This document shows, piece by piece, positions 34,331-44,956 of a DNA stretch of 64,000 nucleotides. The DNA is taken from assembly GCF_004135285.1 (NCBI RefSeq), contig NZ_CP035494.1, positions 3,534,001 through 3,598,000 of the forward strand. The letters run 5' to 3'. Within the stretch, counting starts at the first letter, position 1. Each line of letters begins with the position of its first letter. Under the pieces are notes generated by a model. It worked only from the letters and a program-made list of their open reading frames with translations. It was not told the origin of the DNA and searched no databases. The DNA comes from Microbacterium protaetiae. GTDB lineage: Bacteria; Actinomycetota; Actinomycetes; Actinomycetales; Microbacteriaceae. The position numbers were made by a program, and so were the translations under genes.

Positions 34331-36808
34331 TCAGTCCTCGCTCGCCACCTCGGGCGTCGTCGAGATCGGCGTGCCGGTCAGCGCGGCCGTGGTCACGCGC
34401 CGGCGCGAACGCCCCTGACCGGGTGCCTTGGGCTCGGGCAGCGCATTGAGCACAGAGTCCAGCAGCAGGTCACGCTCGGTCTTCGGCTCGTGCGACGACT
34501 TCGCTTCCTTCTCCTTGCGCTTCTTGCGCTTCTTCGGCCGTTCCGGCTCGGTCACCGCCGGAGCCGGCTCCGCGGCTTCGGCCACGACCTGCTCCTCGCC
34601 GTCCGCCGGGTGCAAAGTGGACGCCGCGATCTTCGCGAGCGCCGACTTGGCCCCCTCGGTGATCACGTGGGTGCCACCGGCCGGGGTCGTGGTGGGCACC
34701 GGCGCGGGCCGCGAGCGGCGGGAGTTGTTGCTGCCGGCGCTGCTGGAACCGCGGTGCTTGACGACCGGGTCGTGGTGCACGATGATTCCGCGGCCGGCGC
34801 AGACCTCGCACGGCTCGCTGAAGGTCTCGACAAGGCCGAGGCCGATCTTCTTCCGCGTCATCTGCACGAGGCCCAGCGAGGTGACCTCAGCCACCTGATG
34901 CTTCGTGCGGTCACGGCTCAAGCACTCCACAAGCCGCCGGAGCACGAGGTCGCGGTTGGACTCGAGCACCATGTCGATGAAGTCGACCACGATGATGCCG
35001 CCGATGTCACGTAGACGCAGCTGACGGACGATCTCTTCGGCGGCCTCAAGGTTGTTCTTCGTGACGGTCTCTTCGAGGTTGCCGCCCGTGCCGACGAACT
35101 TTCCGGTGTTCACGTCGATCACCGTCATCGCCTCGGTGCGGTCGATGACCAGCGAGCCGCCCGAGGGCAGCCAGACCTTGCGGTCGAGCGCCTTCTCGAT
35201 CTGTTCGGTGATGCGGAATTCGTCGAACGGATCGCCATCGCCCTCGAAGCGCTCGACACGTTCGAGCAGATCGGGGGCGACCGCCTGCAGGTAGTTCTCG
35301 ATGGTGTGCTGAGCGTCTTCGCCCTGGATGAGCATCTTCGAGAAGTCTTCGTTGAAGACGTCGCGAACGATCTTGACGAGAAGATCGGGCTCGGAGTGCA
35401 ACAGGGCCGGTGCCTGCTGGGTCTCGACGAGGCGGTTGATGTGCTCCCACTGCGCGGTGAGCCGCTGCACGTCACGCGTGAGCTGGTCTTCGGTGGCGCC
35501 TTCGGCAGCGGTGCGCACGATGACACCGGATGACTCGGGCAGCACCTCTTTGAGGATGCGCTTGAGCCTGGCACGCTCGGTGTCGGGGAGCTTGCGCGAG
35601 ATGCCGTTCATGGCTCCCCCGGGCACGTACACGAGGTAACGGCCGGGCAGCGAGATCTGGCTGGTCAGGCGCGCGCCCTTGTGACCGACGGGGTCCTTCG
35701 TGACCTGCACGAGCACCCGGTCGCCGGTCTTGAGCGCCAGCTCGATGCGGCGCGGCTGGTTGCCGGTCTCAACGCCGTCCCAGTCCACCTCGCCCGAATA
35801 CAGCACGGCGTTGCGGCCGCGCCCGATGTCGACGAAGGCCGCCTCCATGCTGGGCAGCACGTTCTGCACACGACCGAGGTACACGTTGCCGATGAGCGAG
35901 GCGTCTTGGCTGCGGGCGACGTAGTGCTCGGCAAGGATCTTGTCTTCGAGCACTCCGATCTGGATGCGTCCGTTCTTCGAGCGCACGATCATCTCGCGGT
36001 CGACGGACTCGCGGCGGGCGAGGAACTCGGCCTCGGTGACCACCGGGCGACGCCGCCCTGCCTCACGACCATCGCGACGGCGCTGCTTCTTCGCCTCGAG
36101 CCGGGTCGATCCCTTGATGCGCTGCGGCTCGGTGATGACCTCGACCACGCGCTCGCGCGGCTGCTGCTGCTGCTCGTCGTCGCGCCCCTCGCCGCGGCGA
36201 CGGTTGCGCCGGCGCGGCGACCCGCCTTCCTGCGGCGCGGGAGCATCGGGCAGCGGCGGCAACGGCGCGATCTCGGGAGCATAGAAGTGCAGGTCGGTCG
36301 ATACCGCCGACACGAACTCTTCGGGCAGCAGCCCCAGGCTCACCGCGGTAGGCGTTTCGGGCTCGGCGGGAGCCTCCGGCTCTGCGGCAGCCTCCGGCTC
36401 GGCAGCAACCTCGGGCTCGGCGGCAACCTCAGGCGCGGCGGCAACCTCAGGCGCGGCGGCAGCCTCGGGCTCGGCCACAGCCTCGGGCTCGACAGGAACC
36501 TCCGGCTCAGCGATGTTTTCTGGCTCGGCAACGGGTTCCGGCGCCACCGACCCGGGCTCAGAAATCGACGGCGGCTCAGCGGCCTCGGCCGGCTCCACCG
36601 ACGACTCCGCCTCGGCGGGTGCACCTTCTTCAGCCTGCTCCTGCTCCACCGGAACAACGGATGCCGCGGCCGGTGCCTCAGCGATCGTCGGCGCGCCCCA
36701 GGCCTGCGCGGCCTCGGCGGCGGGCAGCTCGGGAATCAGCGGCGGCTGGGTCGCGGCATCCCATTTCGGCTGATCTTCAAGGTTCTGGTTGTTCTCATCG
36801 ACCGTCAC
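34331..36808 (-). CDS. rne: Ribonuclease E/G family endoribonuclease
   Basis: This 825-aa protein starts at GTG 36808, seven bases after AGGGAG. The N-terminal ~230 residues are an acidic Pro/Glu/Ala repeat region (units such as EPEVAAEPEAAAEPE) plus a basic RRRNRRRGEGRD block. An S1 domain follows (GNVYLGRVQNVLPSMEAAFV), then the DNase-I-like catalytic part with GGSLVIDRTEAMTVIDVNTG and IGGIIVVDFIDM, and a zinc-link CEVCAGRG. The C-terminus is basic and Ser/Pro-rich. It leads rRNA maturation and mRNA turnover. The long N-terminal extension is usual for actinobacterial RNase E. No neighbouring operon partner. Confidence 0.95.
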   Translation of the reverse strand: MTVDENNQNLEDQPKWDAATQPPLIPELPAAEAAQAWGAPTIAEAPAAASVVPVEQEQAEEGAPAEAESSVEPAEAAEPPSISEPGSVAPEPVAEPENIAEPEVPVEPEAVAEPEAAAAPEVAAAPEVAAEPEVAAEPEAAAEPEAPAEPETPTAVSLGLLPEEFVSAVSTDLHFYAPEIAPLPPLPDAPAPQEGGSPRRRNRRRGEGRDDEQQQQPRERVVEVITEPQRIKGSTRLEAKKQRRRDGREAGRRRPVVTEAEFLARRESVDREMIVRSKNGRIQIGVLEDKILAEHYVARSQDASLIGNVYLGRVQNVLPSMEAAFVDIGRGRNAVLYSGEVDWDGVETGNQPRRIELALKTGDRVLVQVTKDPVGHKGARLTSQISLPGRYLVYVPGGAMNGISRKLPDTERARLKRILKEVLPESSGVIVRTAAEGATEDQLTRDVQRLTAQWEHINRLVETQQAPALLHSEPDLLVKIVRDVFNEDFSKMLIQGEDAQHTIENYLQAVAPDLLERVERFEGDGDPFDEFRITEQIEKALDRKVWLPSGGSLVIDRTEAMTVIDVNTGKFVGTGGNLEETVTKNNLEAAEEIVRQLRLRDIGGIIVVDFIDMVLESNRDLVLRRLVECLSRDRTKHQVAEVTSLGLVQMTRKKIGLGLVETFSEPCEVCAGRGIIVHHDPVVKHRGSSSAGSNNSRRSRPAPVPTTTPAGGTHVITEGAKSALAKIAASTLHPADGEEQVVAEAAEPAPAVTEPERPKKRKKRKEKEAKSSHEPKTERDLLLDSVLNALPEPKAPGQGRSRRRVTTAALTGTPISTTPEVASED

Positions 36809-37111
36809 CGGCGTACTCCCTGCGGGTGACACCGCGCGTCACCCGGCGAAATCTCGTGCGGCGCCGCTCCGCCCTTCTGGCGGGACGGGGGCCGCGAACT
36901 CACTCGGTCTGCAGCCGGCCAGTGGCGCTGGCTGCGAAGGGCGTTCGTCGCCCGAAGTCTTCGGTGATGCGTCTCGCGGCGCGGCCGCGAATGCATCCGA
37001 CCTCCATTATCGCACTACCGGCGCGCAATACGCGAAGCGAGCACCTGTGCGTCGCCATAATCACGGCCGGTCCCCTCCGAACCCAGAGGTGGGGATGCCA
37101 TAATTCCAGCC
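36809..37111. other. Intergenic region between rne and the VKOR gene
   Basis: The 303 bp hold no convincing gene. The rne side is GC-rich with short inverted repeats and may form its 5' untranslated region, which in rne genes is often autoregulatory. At the right end CATAAT (37099-37104) lies seven bases before ATG 37112 and would give a leaderless VKOR transcript. Confidence 0.5.
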
Positions 37112-37744
37112 ATGTCACAGCCCCAGTCGCACACCCGACCGACCGGCCTGGCCATCTGGCTCATCATCGCGGGGGTGATCGGCTGGTGGGCGGCGTTCCA
37201 GCTCACCGTCGAGAAGTTCCACGCGTTCGAGAACCCTGGTACCAAGGCCAGCTGCGACTTCAGCGTGCTCGTGCAATGCACCGAGAACCTCGACTCGTGG
37301 CAGGGCAGTGTGTTCGGCTTCTCCAACCCGATCATCGGGCTCACAGCGTGGGCTGCGCCCATCATCGTCGGTGTGGCCATTCTCGCGCACGCCCGCTTCG
37401 CGAAGTGGTTCTGGTGGCTGTTCTGGCTGGGGATCGTCGGCGCGTTCGCCTTCGTCTGCTGGCTGATCTTCCAGAGCATCTTCGTTCTGCACACGCTGTG
37501 CCCGTGGTGCATGGTCACATGGTCGGTGACGATCCCGTCGTTCTTCGCCGTCACCGTGCATCTGCTCAGAGCGGGTGTCTGGCCGCTGCCGGCCCGGGGG
37601 CGCCAGATCGCCGACAAGCTCATGGCGTACGTGCCGCTGATGACGATCGTCGGCTACGCCGTGGTGATCCTGCTCGCACAGGTGCGCCTGAACGCGATCC
37701 CGAACGTGTGGCACACGATCCAGATCGCGCTCGGCTGGGTCTGA
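37112..37744 (+). CDS. Vitamin K epoxide reductase (VKOR) family protein
   Basis: This 210-aa protein has five hydrophobic segments, including IWLIIAGVIGWWAAFQL and FAFVCWLIFQSIFVLHTLCP. The active-site CPWC follows the fourth helix, and the shuttle cysteines are in ASCDFSVLVQC. These are the four-Cys pattern of bacterial VKOR. In actinobacteria VKOR reoxidises DsbA-like proteins using menaquinone, so it drives disulfide formation outside the cytoplasm. No Dsb partner is adjacent. Its stop abuts the end of the convergent ndk gene without a gap, so the two transcripts overlap. Confidence 0.92.
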   Translation: MSQPQSHTRPTGLAIWLIIAGVIGWWAAFQLTVEKFHAFENPGTKASCDFSVLVQCTENLDSWQGSVFGFSNPIIGLTAWAAPIIVGVAILAHARFAKWFWWLFWLGIVGAFAFVCWLIFQSIFVLHTLCPWCMVTWSVTIPSFFAVTVHLLRAGVWPLPARGRQIADKLMAYVPLMTIVGYAVVILLAQVRLNAIPNVWHTIQIALGWV

Positions 37745-38161
37745 TCAGGCGAACCAGATAGCAAGTTCCCGGGCGGCCGACTCGGGGCTGTCCGAGCCGT
37801 GCACGAGGTTCTGCTGCACGGGCAGGCCCCAGTCGCGGCCGTAGTCACCGCGGATCGTGCCCGGCGCTGCCGTGGTCGGGTCGGTGGTGCCTGCCAGCGA
37901 GCGGAATCCCTCGATGACGCGCTCCCCCGCCACCCGAATGGCCACCGCGGGCCCCGACATCATGAAGTCGACGAGCGGCTCATAGAAGGGCTTGCCCTGG
38001 TGCTCGGCGTAGTGGTGCTCAAGCCGCTCGCGGTCGGGCTCGACCAGGCGCAGGTCGACCAGCGAGTATCCCTTCGCCTCGATGCGCGCCAGAATCGCGC
38101 CGGTCAGGCCCCGGGCGACGCCGTCGGGCTTGACCAGAACGAGTGTCTCTTCGGTGGCCAT
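37745..38161 (-). CDS. ndk: Nucleoside diphosphate kinase
   Basis: This 138-aa protein starts at ATG 38161 behind GGAGAATGAC. Conserved blocks are TLVLVKPDGVARGLTGAILA, ARIEAKGYSLVDLRL, then GTIRGDYGRDWGLPVQQNLV and HGSDSPESAARELAIWF, which includes the phospho-histidine site NLVHGSDS. It equilibrates nucleoside triphosphates. It is the last gene of the ileS-folC-DUF4233-ndk run, one base after the DUF4233 gene. Confidence 0.97.
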   Translation of the reverse strand: MATEETLVLVKPDGVARGLTGAILARIEAKGYSLVDLRLVEPDRERLEHHYAEHQGKPFYEPLVDFMMSGPAVAIRVAGERVIEGFRSLAGTTDPTTAAPGTIRGDYGRDWGLPVQQNLVHGSDSPESAARELAIWFA

Positions 38162-38162
38162 G

Positions 38163-38582
38163 TCATTCTCCGTTCGCAGATTCGGCTTCACGCATCAGCT
38201 GGGCATTGCGGCGGTCCAGAGATGCTCCCTTGATCGTCGCATACCCCCACATCGCACCGAAAACCAGTGCGACGAGCAAGATCGCCGGCACGAGGAAGGC
38301 GGCCAGGGCAAGCGCCACCTGCAGCGCCCAGCCGACGACGATCCCCCAGCGATAGCGCAGCACACCGCAGGTGGCCAGCATCAGCACCGCCATGATCGCC
38401 CCGGCGACGATCCCCCACCAGTCGGCCACGCCCTCCGGCAGCACCTTCAGACCGAACACGACAAGTCCCGCCAGAAACACGATGAGAGTCTCGAAGACCA
38501 GCACTATCTGGCCGAGCGATTCGGCGGCTCCGCGCCGACGCCGCGGCGCGGCATCCGGCCTCTGTGCTTCCTGATCGCTCAC
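38163..38582 (-). CDS. DUF4233 domain-containing membrane protein
   Basis: This 139-aa protein starts at GTG 38582, overlapping the folC stop by 4 bp. It has four hydrophobic segments, LGQIVLVFETLIVFLAGLVV, GIVAGAIMAVLMLATCGVLR, then WGIVVGWALQVALALAAFLV and AILLVALVFGAMWGYATIKG. This is the DUF4233 pattern known from the same folC-ndk position in many actinobacteria. The function is unknown; conservation of place suggests a link to folate or nucleotide metabolism or to envelope integrity, unproven. Confidence 0.9.
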   Translation of the reverse strand: MSDQEAQRPDAAPRRRRGAAESLGQIVLVFETLIVFLAGLVVFGLKVLPEGVADWWGIVAGAIMAVLMLATCGVLRYRWGIVVGWALQVALALAAFLVPAILLVALVFGAMWGYATIKGASLDRRNAQLMREAESANGE

Positions 38583-39931
38583 GCGTTCCACCCGCTCTTC
38601 CAGTCCTCGGCCTTCGACAGCGCGATAGCCTGCCCTGCCAGCACGATCGAGCCGGCGATCACGACGGCACGGCGATCGGATGCCGCGGCCCATTCACGCG
38701 CGGCATCGGCCGCATCGCCCAGGTCGGGGTGCACCGTCACCGGCAGCCCTGCTGCCTCGACGAGGTCGGCGACCTCATCAGCGTCGCGGGCCCGCTCTGA
38801 CTCGGGCGCGGTGGCGAACACGCGCGTGGCGACGGTGGCGATCTCGGCGACGATGCCGACAGCGTCTTTGTCGGCGAGCACACCGAAGACGACAGCCCAC
38901 TCATCGAAGTCGAACGACTCACGCAGCGCCTGCGCGAGCGCGTGTGCGCCGTGCGGATTGTGCGCGGCATCCACCAGAACCGTCGGTGCCGTGCCGACCA
39001 GCTGCAGGCGGCCGGGCGAAGTCGCCTCGGCGAGGCCTTCGGTGACGATCGAGTCGGGGATCGGCTGCGTGGCCGCGCCGATGAGCGATTCGACGGCGGC
39101 CAGGGCGAGGGCAGCGTTGAAACCTTGATGCGATCCGTACAGCGGCAGGTACTCCTCGGTGTAGGTGCCGCCCAGGCCCCGCACCGTGATCTGCTGACCG
39201 CCGACGGCCAGGCGCTGCTCGACCAGGGCGAAGTCCTCGCCCTCGAACGCTATCGTCGCGTTCTTCTCGGCCGCGACCGCGCGCAGCACGCGCTCGGCCT
39301 CGGGCACCTGGTGCGCCGAGACGACGGCCGCGCCCTCCTTGATGATCCCGGCCTTGACCGTCGCGATCTTCTCGATCGTGTCGCCGAGCCGGTCGGCATG
39401 ATCCATCGCGATCGGGGCGATCACCGCGACGTCGCCGTCTGCGGTGTTCGTCGAGTCCCACGAGCCGCCCATGCCGACCTCGAGCACCAGCACGTCCACA
39501 GGCGCGTCGGCGGCCACGACGAAACCGAGCACGGTGAGCAGTTCGAAGAAGGTCAGGGGTGCGTCGCCCGCGGCCGCAAGCTCGGCGTCGACGATCTGCA
39601 CGAACGGCTCTATCTCGTCCCAGGCATCGGCCACCGCGCCGTCGTCGGCCGGCTCGCCGTCGATGAGGATGCGCTCGGTGAACCGCTCCAGATGCGGGCT
39701 GGTGAAAAGTCCGGTGCGCAGGCCGTGCGCGCGGATGAGGCTCTCGATCATGCGTGCTGTCGAGGTCTTGCCGTTCGTGCCGGTGATGTGCACGACGCGG
39801 TAGGTGCGCTGCGGGTCATCGAGCAGTTCGAGCACCCGGCGGGTGCGCTCCACGCGGGGCTGCACCCACTGCTCGCCCTGCCTGGTCAGCAGCTCGGCGT
39901 ACACCGCATCGGCACGGTCACGGTCAGTCAT
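38579..39931 (-). CDS. folC: Bifunctional folylpolyglutamate synthase/dihydrofolate synthase
   Basis: This 450-aa protein carries the Mur-ligase type ATP loop [20 protein letters not shown]. Conserved blocks [60 protein letters not shown] and [20 protein letters not shown] are all present. It adds glutamate to (dihydro)pteroate/folates. The start overlaps the 3' end of ileS by 8 bp, so translation is coupled to it. This order is standard in actinobacteria. Confidence 0.95.
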   Translation of the reverse strand: MTDRDRADAVYAELLTRQGEQWVQPRVERTRRVLELLDDPQRTYRVVHITGTNGKTSTARMIESLIRAHGLRTGLFTSPHLERFTERILIDGEPADDGAVADAWDEIEPFVQIVDAELAAAGDAPLTFFELLTVLGFVVAADAPVDVLVLEVGMGGSWDSTNTADGDVAVIAPIAMDHADRLGDTIEKIATVKAGIIKEGAAVVSAHQVPEAERVLRAVAAEKNATIAFEGEDFALVEQRLAVGGQQITVRGLGGTYTEEYLPLYGSHQGFNAALALAAVESLIGAATQPIPDSIVTEGLAEATSPGRLQLVGTAPTVLVDAAHNPHGAHALAQALRESFDFDEWAVVFGVLADKDAVGIVAEIATVATRVFATAPESERARDADEVADLVEAAGLPVTVHPDLGDAADAAREWAAASDRRAVVIAGSIVLAGQAIALSKAEDWKSGWNA

Positions 39932-42900
39932 CGTCGCTCTCCTGTCGTGCGACCGCGATGAGCAGGTCGCCGGTGTTCGCGTACTTTCCTGCGGTGATCA
40001 GCGCGACGTGGTCGGGGCGGAACCCGTAGGCAGCCTCCCACGCGTCGAGCGAGTCCCCGATCGGAGACTTCCCGTCGCGCACCAGCGGGCCGAAGGCCGT
40101 GGCCAGCGTCTCACTCATCAGCAGCTCGGTGTTCGGCTTGTCTGCCGGCGATCCCTGCACCGGGAACACAGCCGCGTCTTCTGCACTGTCGAACAGGATG
40201 TACAGGCCGATGCGGTCGCTCACGTCGAACGCCGCGGCCTTGCGGGTGTCCTGCACGGCGCGGACGACGTCGCGCGCGAGGCCCTCTGCTTCCAGCTCGG
40301 GCGTGGTCACGGTGTCGAGCAGCACGATTCCGCCCTGCGGCAGCACGGCGAGCGCCTCGCCCTCGGGGCGGCCGCTGGTCTCCAAGACCAGCTCATACTC
40401 AGCAGGCTCAAGTGCGATGCCACCCGCGGTGACCACGCCGTCCTGCTCGCTCCAATCCCCCGACTTCGCAGCGCGGATCGCCTCCTGCACCCGCTTGCCC
40501 AGGCGGGGACCGGCGGCGCGCGCGTTGACCGACAACCGGTGGGTGATGCCGTAGTCGGTCGCGGTCGACTCTGCGAATTCGACGAATTCGGCGGCCTTCA
40601 CGTTGAGCTCGTCGCGCAGGATCGCCTCGTACGGCGCCAGGGCCGCGGCATCCGGCACCACCACCGTCAGGCGTGCGAGCGGCAGACGCACGCGCTTGCG
40701 CTCTTTCTTGCGCAGCGCGTTGGCGACCGATGAGACCTCGCGGATGGTGTCCATCGCGTGCCTGATCTCGACATCGTCGGGGAAGGATGCCGCGTCCGGC
40801 CAATCGGTCAGGTGCACGCTGCGGCCACCTGTGAGGCCCTGCCAGACGCGCTCTGCCACGAGCGGGATGAGCGGAGCGGCCACCCGGCACAGCGTCTCGA
40901 GCACCGTGTAGAGGGTGTCGAAAGCCTCAGTGGAGCGCGGGTCTGCGGCATCCACCCCCGTCCAGAACCTGTCGCGCGACCGCCTGATGTACCAGTTCGT
41001 CAGCACCTCGGCGAAGTCCCGCAGTCGCTCGGTGGCCGTCGTCGAGTCAAGTCCCTCGAGATCGGCGGCGACATCGGTGACCAGCCGGCCGGTCAGCGAG
41101 AGGATGTACTGGTCGAGCACATCGGTCGAATCCGTGCGCCAGGTGGCCTCGTAGCCGCCCGACGCATTCGCGTAGGTGGCGAAGAAGTACCACGCGTTCC
41201 ACAGCGGCAGCAGGAACTCGCGCACCCCCGCGCGGATGCCCTCTTCGGTGACGACGAGGTTTCCGCCGCGCAATACCGAGCTCGACATCAGGAACCAGCG
41301 CATGGCATCGGAACCGTCGCGGTCGAAGACCTCGCTGACATCGGGGTAGTTGCGCAGCGACTTCGACATCTTCTGTCCGTCGCTGCCCAGCACGATGCCG
41401 TGGCAGCTGACGCCGGTGAACGCCGGCCGGTCGAACAGCGCCGTGGACAGCACGTGCATCAGGTAGAACCAGCCGCGAGTCTGTCCGATGTACTCGACGA
41501 TGAAGTCGGCCGGCGCGTGCGTGTCGAACCACTCCTGGTTCTCGAACGGGTAGTGCACCTGCGCGTACGGCATCGAGCCCGAGTCGAACCACACGTCGAA
41601 GACGTCCTCGATGCGACGCATCGTGGACTGCCCCGTCGGGTCGTCGGGATTGGGCCGGGTCAGCTCGTCGATGTAGGGGCGATGCAGATCGACCTCACCC
41701 TGCGCGTTGCGCGGCAGCGTGCCGAAGTCGCGCTCAAGTTCTTCGAGCGACCCGTAGACGTCGATGCGCGGGTGGGCCGGGTCATCACTGCGCCACACCG
41801 GGATCGGCGAGCCCCAGTACCGATTGCGGCTCACCGACCAGTCGCGCGCGCCCTCGAGCCACTTGCCGAACTGGCCGTGCTTGACGCCCTCAGGCACCCA
41901 GGTGATCTGCTCGTTGTTCGCGAGCATGCGGTCTTTGAAGTCGGTGACACGCACGAACCAACTCGACACCGCGCGGTAGATGAGGGGGTTGCGGCAGCGC
42001 CAGCAGTGCGGGTACGAGTGCTCGTAGCTCTGCTCGCGGATGAGCCGACCCTTGCCCTGCAGCAGGCGGATGAGCGGACGGTTGGCGTCCATCCACAATT
42101 GCCCCGCGACATCGGTCACCTGCGCAAGGAAGCGCCCGCCGTCGTCGAGGCTGACCACGACCGGGATGCCGTGCGCCTCACACACCCGCTGGTCGTCTTC
42201 GCCGTAGGCCGGGGCCTGATGCACGATGCCGGTGCCGTCGGTGGTGGTGACGTAGTCGTCGACCAAGATGCGCCAGGCGTTTCCGGTGCCGTAGGTGTCG
42301 GCGTCGGCGTAGTAGTCGAACAGGCGCTCATACGCGACGCCGTCGAGCTGGGCGCCCGTGACGGTCTGCGAGATCGCGGCAGCTGCGGCATCCCCCGTCT
42401 CATAGCCCAGATCTTTGGCGTAGTTCGCCAGCAGGTCTTCGGCCAGAATGTACGACGCGTCGTCATCGCGGGCGGGCCCGGCCGGTACGACGACATAGCG
42501 GATGCCGGGACCCACCACGAGGGCGAGGTTGGTCGGCAGCGTCCAGGGCGTGGTGGTCCAGGCCAAAGCCTGCACGCCCTCAATGCCGAGCGTGGTGGCT
42601 TTCTCGCCGATCAGCGGGAACGTGACGGTGACCGACGGGTCCTGGCGCATCTTGTAGACGTCGTCGTCCATGCGCAGCTCGTGGTTGGAAAGCGGCGTCT
42701 CGTCGCGCCAGCAGTACGGCAGCACCCGGTAGCCCTCGTAAGCCAAGCCCTTGTCGTACAGGGTCTTGAACGCCCAGAGCACCGACTCCATGAACGAGAC
42801 GTCGAGCGTCTTGTACCCGCGCTCGAAGTCGACCCAGCGCGCCTGACGGGTGACGTAGTCCTGCCACTCGCGGGTGTACTCGAGCACCGACTCACGCGCC

Positions 42901-43286
42901 TTCGCGTTGAAGGTCGCGATGCCCATCTGCTCGATCTCATCCTTCTCGGTGATGCCGAGCTGCTTCATCGCCTCAAGCTCGGCGGGAAGCCCGTGGGTGT
43001 CCCACCCGAACACCCGGTCGACCTTCTTGCCGCGCATGGTCTGGAAACGCGGGAAGACGTCCTTCGCGTAGCCGGTGAGCAGGTGCCCGTAGTGCGGCAG
43101 CCCGTTCGCGAACGGCGGGCCGTCGTAGAACACCCACTCGTCGGCACCCTCGCGCTGTGCGATGGACGCGCGGAACGTGTCGTCGCGATCCCAGAACGCG
43201 AGGGTCTCGCGCTCGATCTCAGGCAAGCGCGGGCTCGGCACGGGAGCGGCGGCGGGGCCGAAGGCGGATTCGCGGGGGTAGGTCAT
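39924..43286 (-). CDS. ileS: Isoleucyl-tRNA synthetase
   Basis: This 1120-aa protein starts at ATG 43286; the longer frame would run into the T-box leader. Class I signatures are [10 protein letters not shown] (HIGH-like, here HYGH) and [14 protein letters not shown] (KMSKS). [36 protein letters not shown] and a C-terminal anticodon-binding region are typical of the eukaryote-like IleRS2 type in actinobacteria. It charges tRNA-Ile. The gene is controlled by an upstream T-box and leads folC, DUF4233 and ndk. Confidence 0.96.
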   Translation of the reverse strand: MTYPRESAFGPAAAPVPSPRLPEIERETLAFWDRDDTFRASIAQREGADEWVFYDGPPFANGLPHYGHLLTGYAKDVFPRFQTMRGKKVDRVFGWDTHGLPAELEAMKQLGITEKDEIEQMGIATFNAKARESVLEYTREWQDYVTRQARWVDFERGYKTLDVSFMESVLWAFKTLYDKGLAYEGYRVLPYCWRDETPLSNHELRMDDDVYKMRQDPSVTVTFPLIGEKATTLGIEGVQALAWTTTPWTLPTNLALVVGPGIRYVVVPAGPARDDDASYILAEDLLANYAKDLGYETGDAAAAAISQTVTGAQLDGVAYERLFDYYADADTYGTGNAWRILVDDYVTTTDGTGIVHQAPAYGEDDQRVCEAHGIPVVVSLDDGGRFLAQVTDVAGQLWMDANRPLIRLLQGKGRLIREQSYEHSYPHCWRCRNPLIYRAVSSWFVRVTDFKDRMLANNEQITWVPEGVKHGQFGKWLEGARDWSVSRNRYWGSPIPVWRSDDPAHPRIDVYGSLEELERDFGTLPRNAQGEVDLHRPYIDELTRPNPDDPTGQSTMRRIEDVFDVWFDSGSMPYAQVHYPFENQEWFDTHAPADFIVEYIGQTRGWFYLMHVLSTALFDRPAFTGVSCHGIVLGSDGQKMSKSLRNYPDVSEVFDRDGSDAMRWFLMSSSVLRGGNLVVTEEGIRAGVREFLLPLWNAWYFFATYANASGGYEATWRTDSTDVLDQYILSLTGRLVTDVAADLEGLDSTTATERLRDFAEVLTNWYIRRSRDRFWTGVDAADPRSTEAFDTLYTVLETLCRVAAPLIPLVAERVWQGLTGGRSVHLTDWPDAASFPDDVEIRHAMDTIREVSSVANALRKKERKRVRLPLARLTVVVPDAAALAPYEAILRDELNVKAAEFVEFAESTATDYGITHRLSVNARAAGPRLGKRVQEAIRAAKSGDWSEQDGVVTAGGIALEPAEYELVLETSGRPEGEALAVLPQGGIVLLDTVTTPELEAEGLARDVVRAVQDTRKAAAFDVSDRIGLYILFDSAEDAAVFPVQGSPADKPNTELLMSETLATAFGPLVRDGKSPIGDSLDAWEAAYGFRPDHVALITAGKYANTGDLLIAVARQESDDD

Positions 43287-43501
43287 GGGCGTCTCGCAGG
43301 GTCGTGTGCTCTGCGCCGGGACGACCTCTGCTTTACGCACGGGCCGCGGTACCACCCCGCGTGAGCGCACGCCCTTCGCGCGCGCTCCCCTCTCACAGCG
43401 GCTGTGACGGGCCTGCCCCGCTCGGTTCTACTGAACGCTTGCGCGCTGTTCTTCCGAGAGCTCCCCGGTGATGGCCGGATCGGTGCTTTGGGTTCATTCT
43501 A
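43287..43501 (-). promoter_or_regulatory. T-box riboswitch (tRNA-Ile, translational type) upstream of ileS
   Basis: On the minus strand the leader contains the T-box core TGGTACCGCGG (43354-43344), which pairs with the uncharged tRNA acceptor end. A compact stem I contains GGCCATCACCGG, with the Ile specifier ATC at 43472-43470, followed by GGGGAGCTCTCGGAAGAACA. This is the short-stem-I, translation-controlling T-box known from actinobacterial ileS genes. A -10-like TAGAAT lies at 43501-43496. Binding of uncharged tRNA-Ile should free the ribosome binding site and raise IleRS synthesis. Confidence 0.92.
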
Positions 43502-43592
43502 TCCGCCGTCGGCGGGCGGTTTGCGGCATCCTCGCCCTCGCATTTTCTGGAACGGGTCCAACTAGCCCGCCGCGGTGGCAGGATGGAACCTC

Positions 43593-44921
43593 GTGACCAC
43601 TGCGCCCACGCTCCCCGATGCCACTGCCACCCCCGCCCGCCGCGTTGCCTGGGCATCGATGGTGGGAACGTCGTTGGAGTCACTCGACTTCTATGTGTTC
43701 GCGTACTTCTCTGCCTACTTCATCGGTCCGCTGTTCTTCGATTCGCTCGGCCATTTCGGCGCAACGCTCGCCTCGTTCGCCACGATCGCCGTGGCCTTCG
43801 TCGTGCGCCCCATCGGCGCCGCACTGTTCGGGCACATGGGCGACCGGCTCGGCCGTCGCGCGACGCTGCTGTGGACCGTGGGCATCATGGGCGTTGCCAC
43901 CGGCCTGATCGGCGTACTGCCGACGTACTCGGCAGCGGGGTGGTGGGGTGCGGTGCTGCTCGTTCTTCTCCGTGTCGTGCAGGGGCTGTCGTTGGGTGGC
44001 GAATGGGGCGGATCGATCCTGTTGGCCACCGAGCACTCCGGGCGCCTGCGCCGCGCGTTCTACGCGGCGATCCCGCAACTCGGCTCGCCCGTCGGGTCGA
44101 CGCTCGCCGCCGCACTCTTCCTGGTTCTGGCCGCTGCGATGCCGGCAGCGCAACTGGCGGCGTGGGGGTGGCGCATCCCCTTCCTGCTGGCGGTGCCGTT
44201 GCTGGCCGTGTCGCTGTACCTGCGCTGGTCCATCGATGAGACGCCGGTGTTCCGCCGGGTCGTCTCCGAGAAGCGCCGCGACCGCGTGCCGTTCGCGACG
44301 ATGTGGGCCAAGCGTCCGGGCGCCATCGTGATCGCCATCGGCGCGGCGCTGCTGGGCATCGGCTCGTACTCGCTGATGAACACGTACACCGTCAACTACG
44401 GCGTCGAGCATCTCGGCTTCGACTTTCAGGATCTGCTGGTGGCCACCACGATCGGCGCCCTCGTGCAGTTCGTCACCATCCCGCTGTTCGGAGCGTGGGC
44501 GAATCGCATCGGTTCGGCGCGGGTCGTGGCGTGGGGAGCGCTGGGAACCCTGCTCATCACGTTCCCGATGTACTGGATGCTGCAGTTCGCGACGTTCCCC
44601 ATCCTCGTGGGCACGATGGTGATCGGCGGCATTCTGCCGACGATGTCGTGGGCGGCGCTGGGCGGACTCATGAACGACCTGTTCCCCGATCACTTCCGCT
44701 ATTCGGCGCTGTCGGTGTCGTACGCGATCGCGGCGACCGCCAGCGGTTTCGTGCCGCTGATCACCGTGGCCTTGGGCCAGGCGACGGGGTATGCGTGGTG
44801 GCACCCCGGCGTCATTCTTGCCGTGATGTCGGCGGTGACGCTTGTCGCGGCCTGGGCGGCATGGCGTTTTGTGCGAGTCCGCGAGGACGCCGCGGCCGCG
44901 GCATCCACCCCTGCCGGCTGA
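43593..44921 (+). CDS. MFS transporter, metabolite:H+ symporter (MHS) type
   Basis: This protein of 442 residues starts at GTG 43593 (GGATGGAA upstream); GTG 43575 is an alternative. It has twelve hydrophobic segments. The MHS features are SMVGTSLESLDFYVFAYFSA at the start, the loop GHMGDRLGRRATLLWTVGIM after helix 2, and LRVVQGLSLGGEWGGSILLA. These resemble ShiA, ProP and citrate carriers. The substrate could be an organic acid, shikimate or osmolyte; none is certain. It stands alone, divergent from ileS. Confidence 0.85.
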   Translation: MTTAPTLPDATATPARRVAWASMVGTSLESLDFYVFAYFSAYFIGPLFFDSLGHFGATLASFATIAVAFVVRPIGAALFGHMGDRLGRRATLLWTVGIMGVATGLIGVLPTYSAAGWWGAVLLVLLRVVQGLSLGGEWGGSILLATEHSGRLRRAFYAAIPQLGSPVGSTLAAALFLVLAAAMPAAQLAAWGWRIPFLLAVPLLAVSLYLRWSIDETPVFRRVVSEKRRDRVPFATMWAKRPGAIVIAIGAALLGIGSYSLMNTYTVNYGVEHLGFDFQDLLVATTIGALVQFVTIPLFGAWANRIGSARVVAWGALGTLLITFPMYWMLQFATFPILVGTMVIGGILPTMSWAALGGLMNDLFPDHFRYSALSVSYAIAATASGFVPLITVALGQATGYAWWHPGVILAVMSAVTLVAAWAAWRFVRVREDAAAAASTPAG

Positions 44922-44956
44922 GGCTGCCGGAACCGGGTCGCGCCCGCGACTCTCAG

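Noticed and set aside
40758..43364. Plus-strand 868-codon open frame opposite ileS
   Set aside because: It is a shadow of ileS with Val/Arg/His-rich composition and no recognisable domain; ileS carries HIGH and KMSKS motifs.
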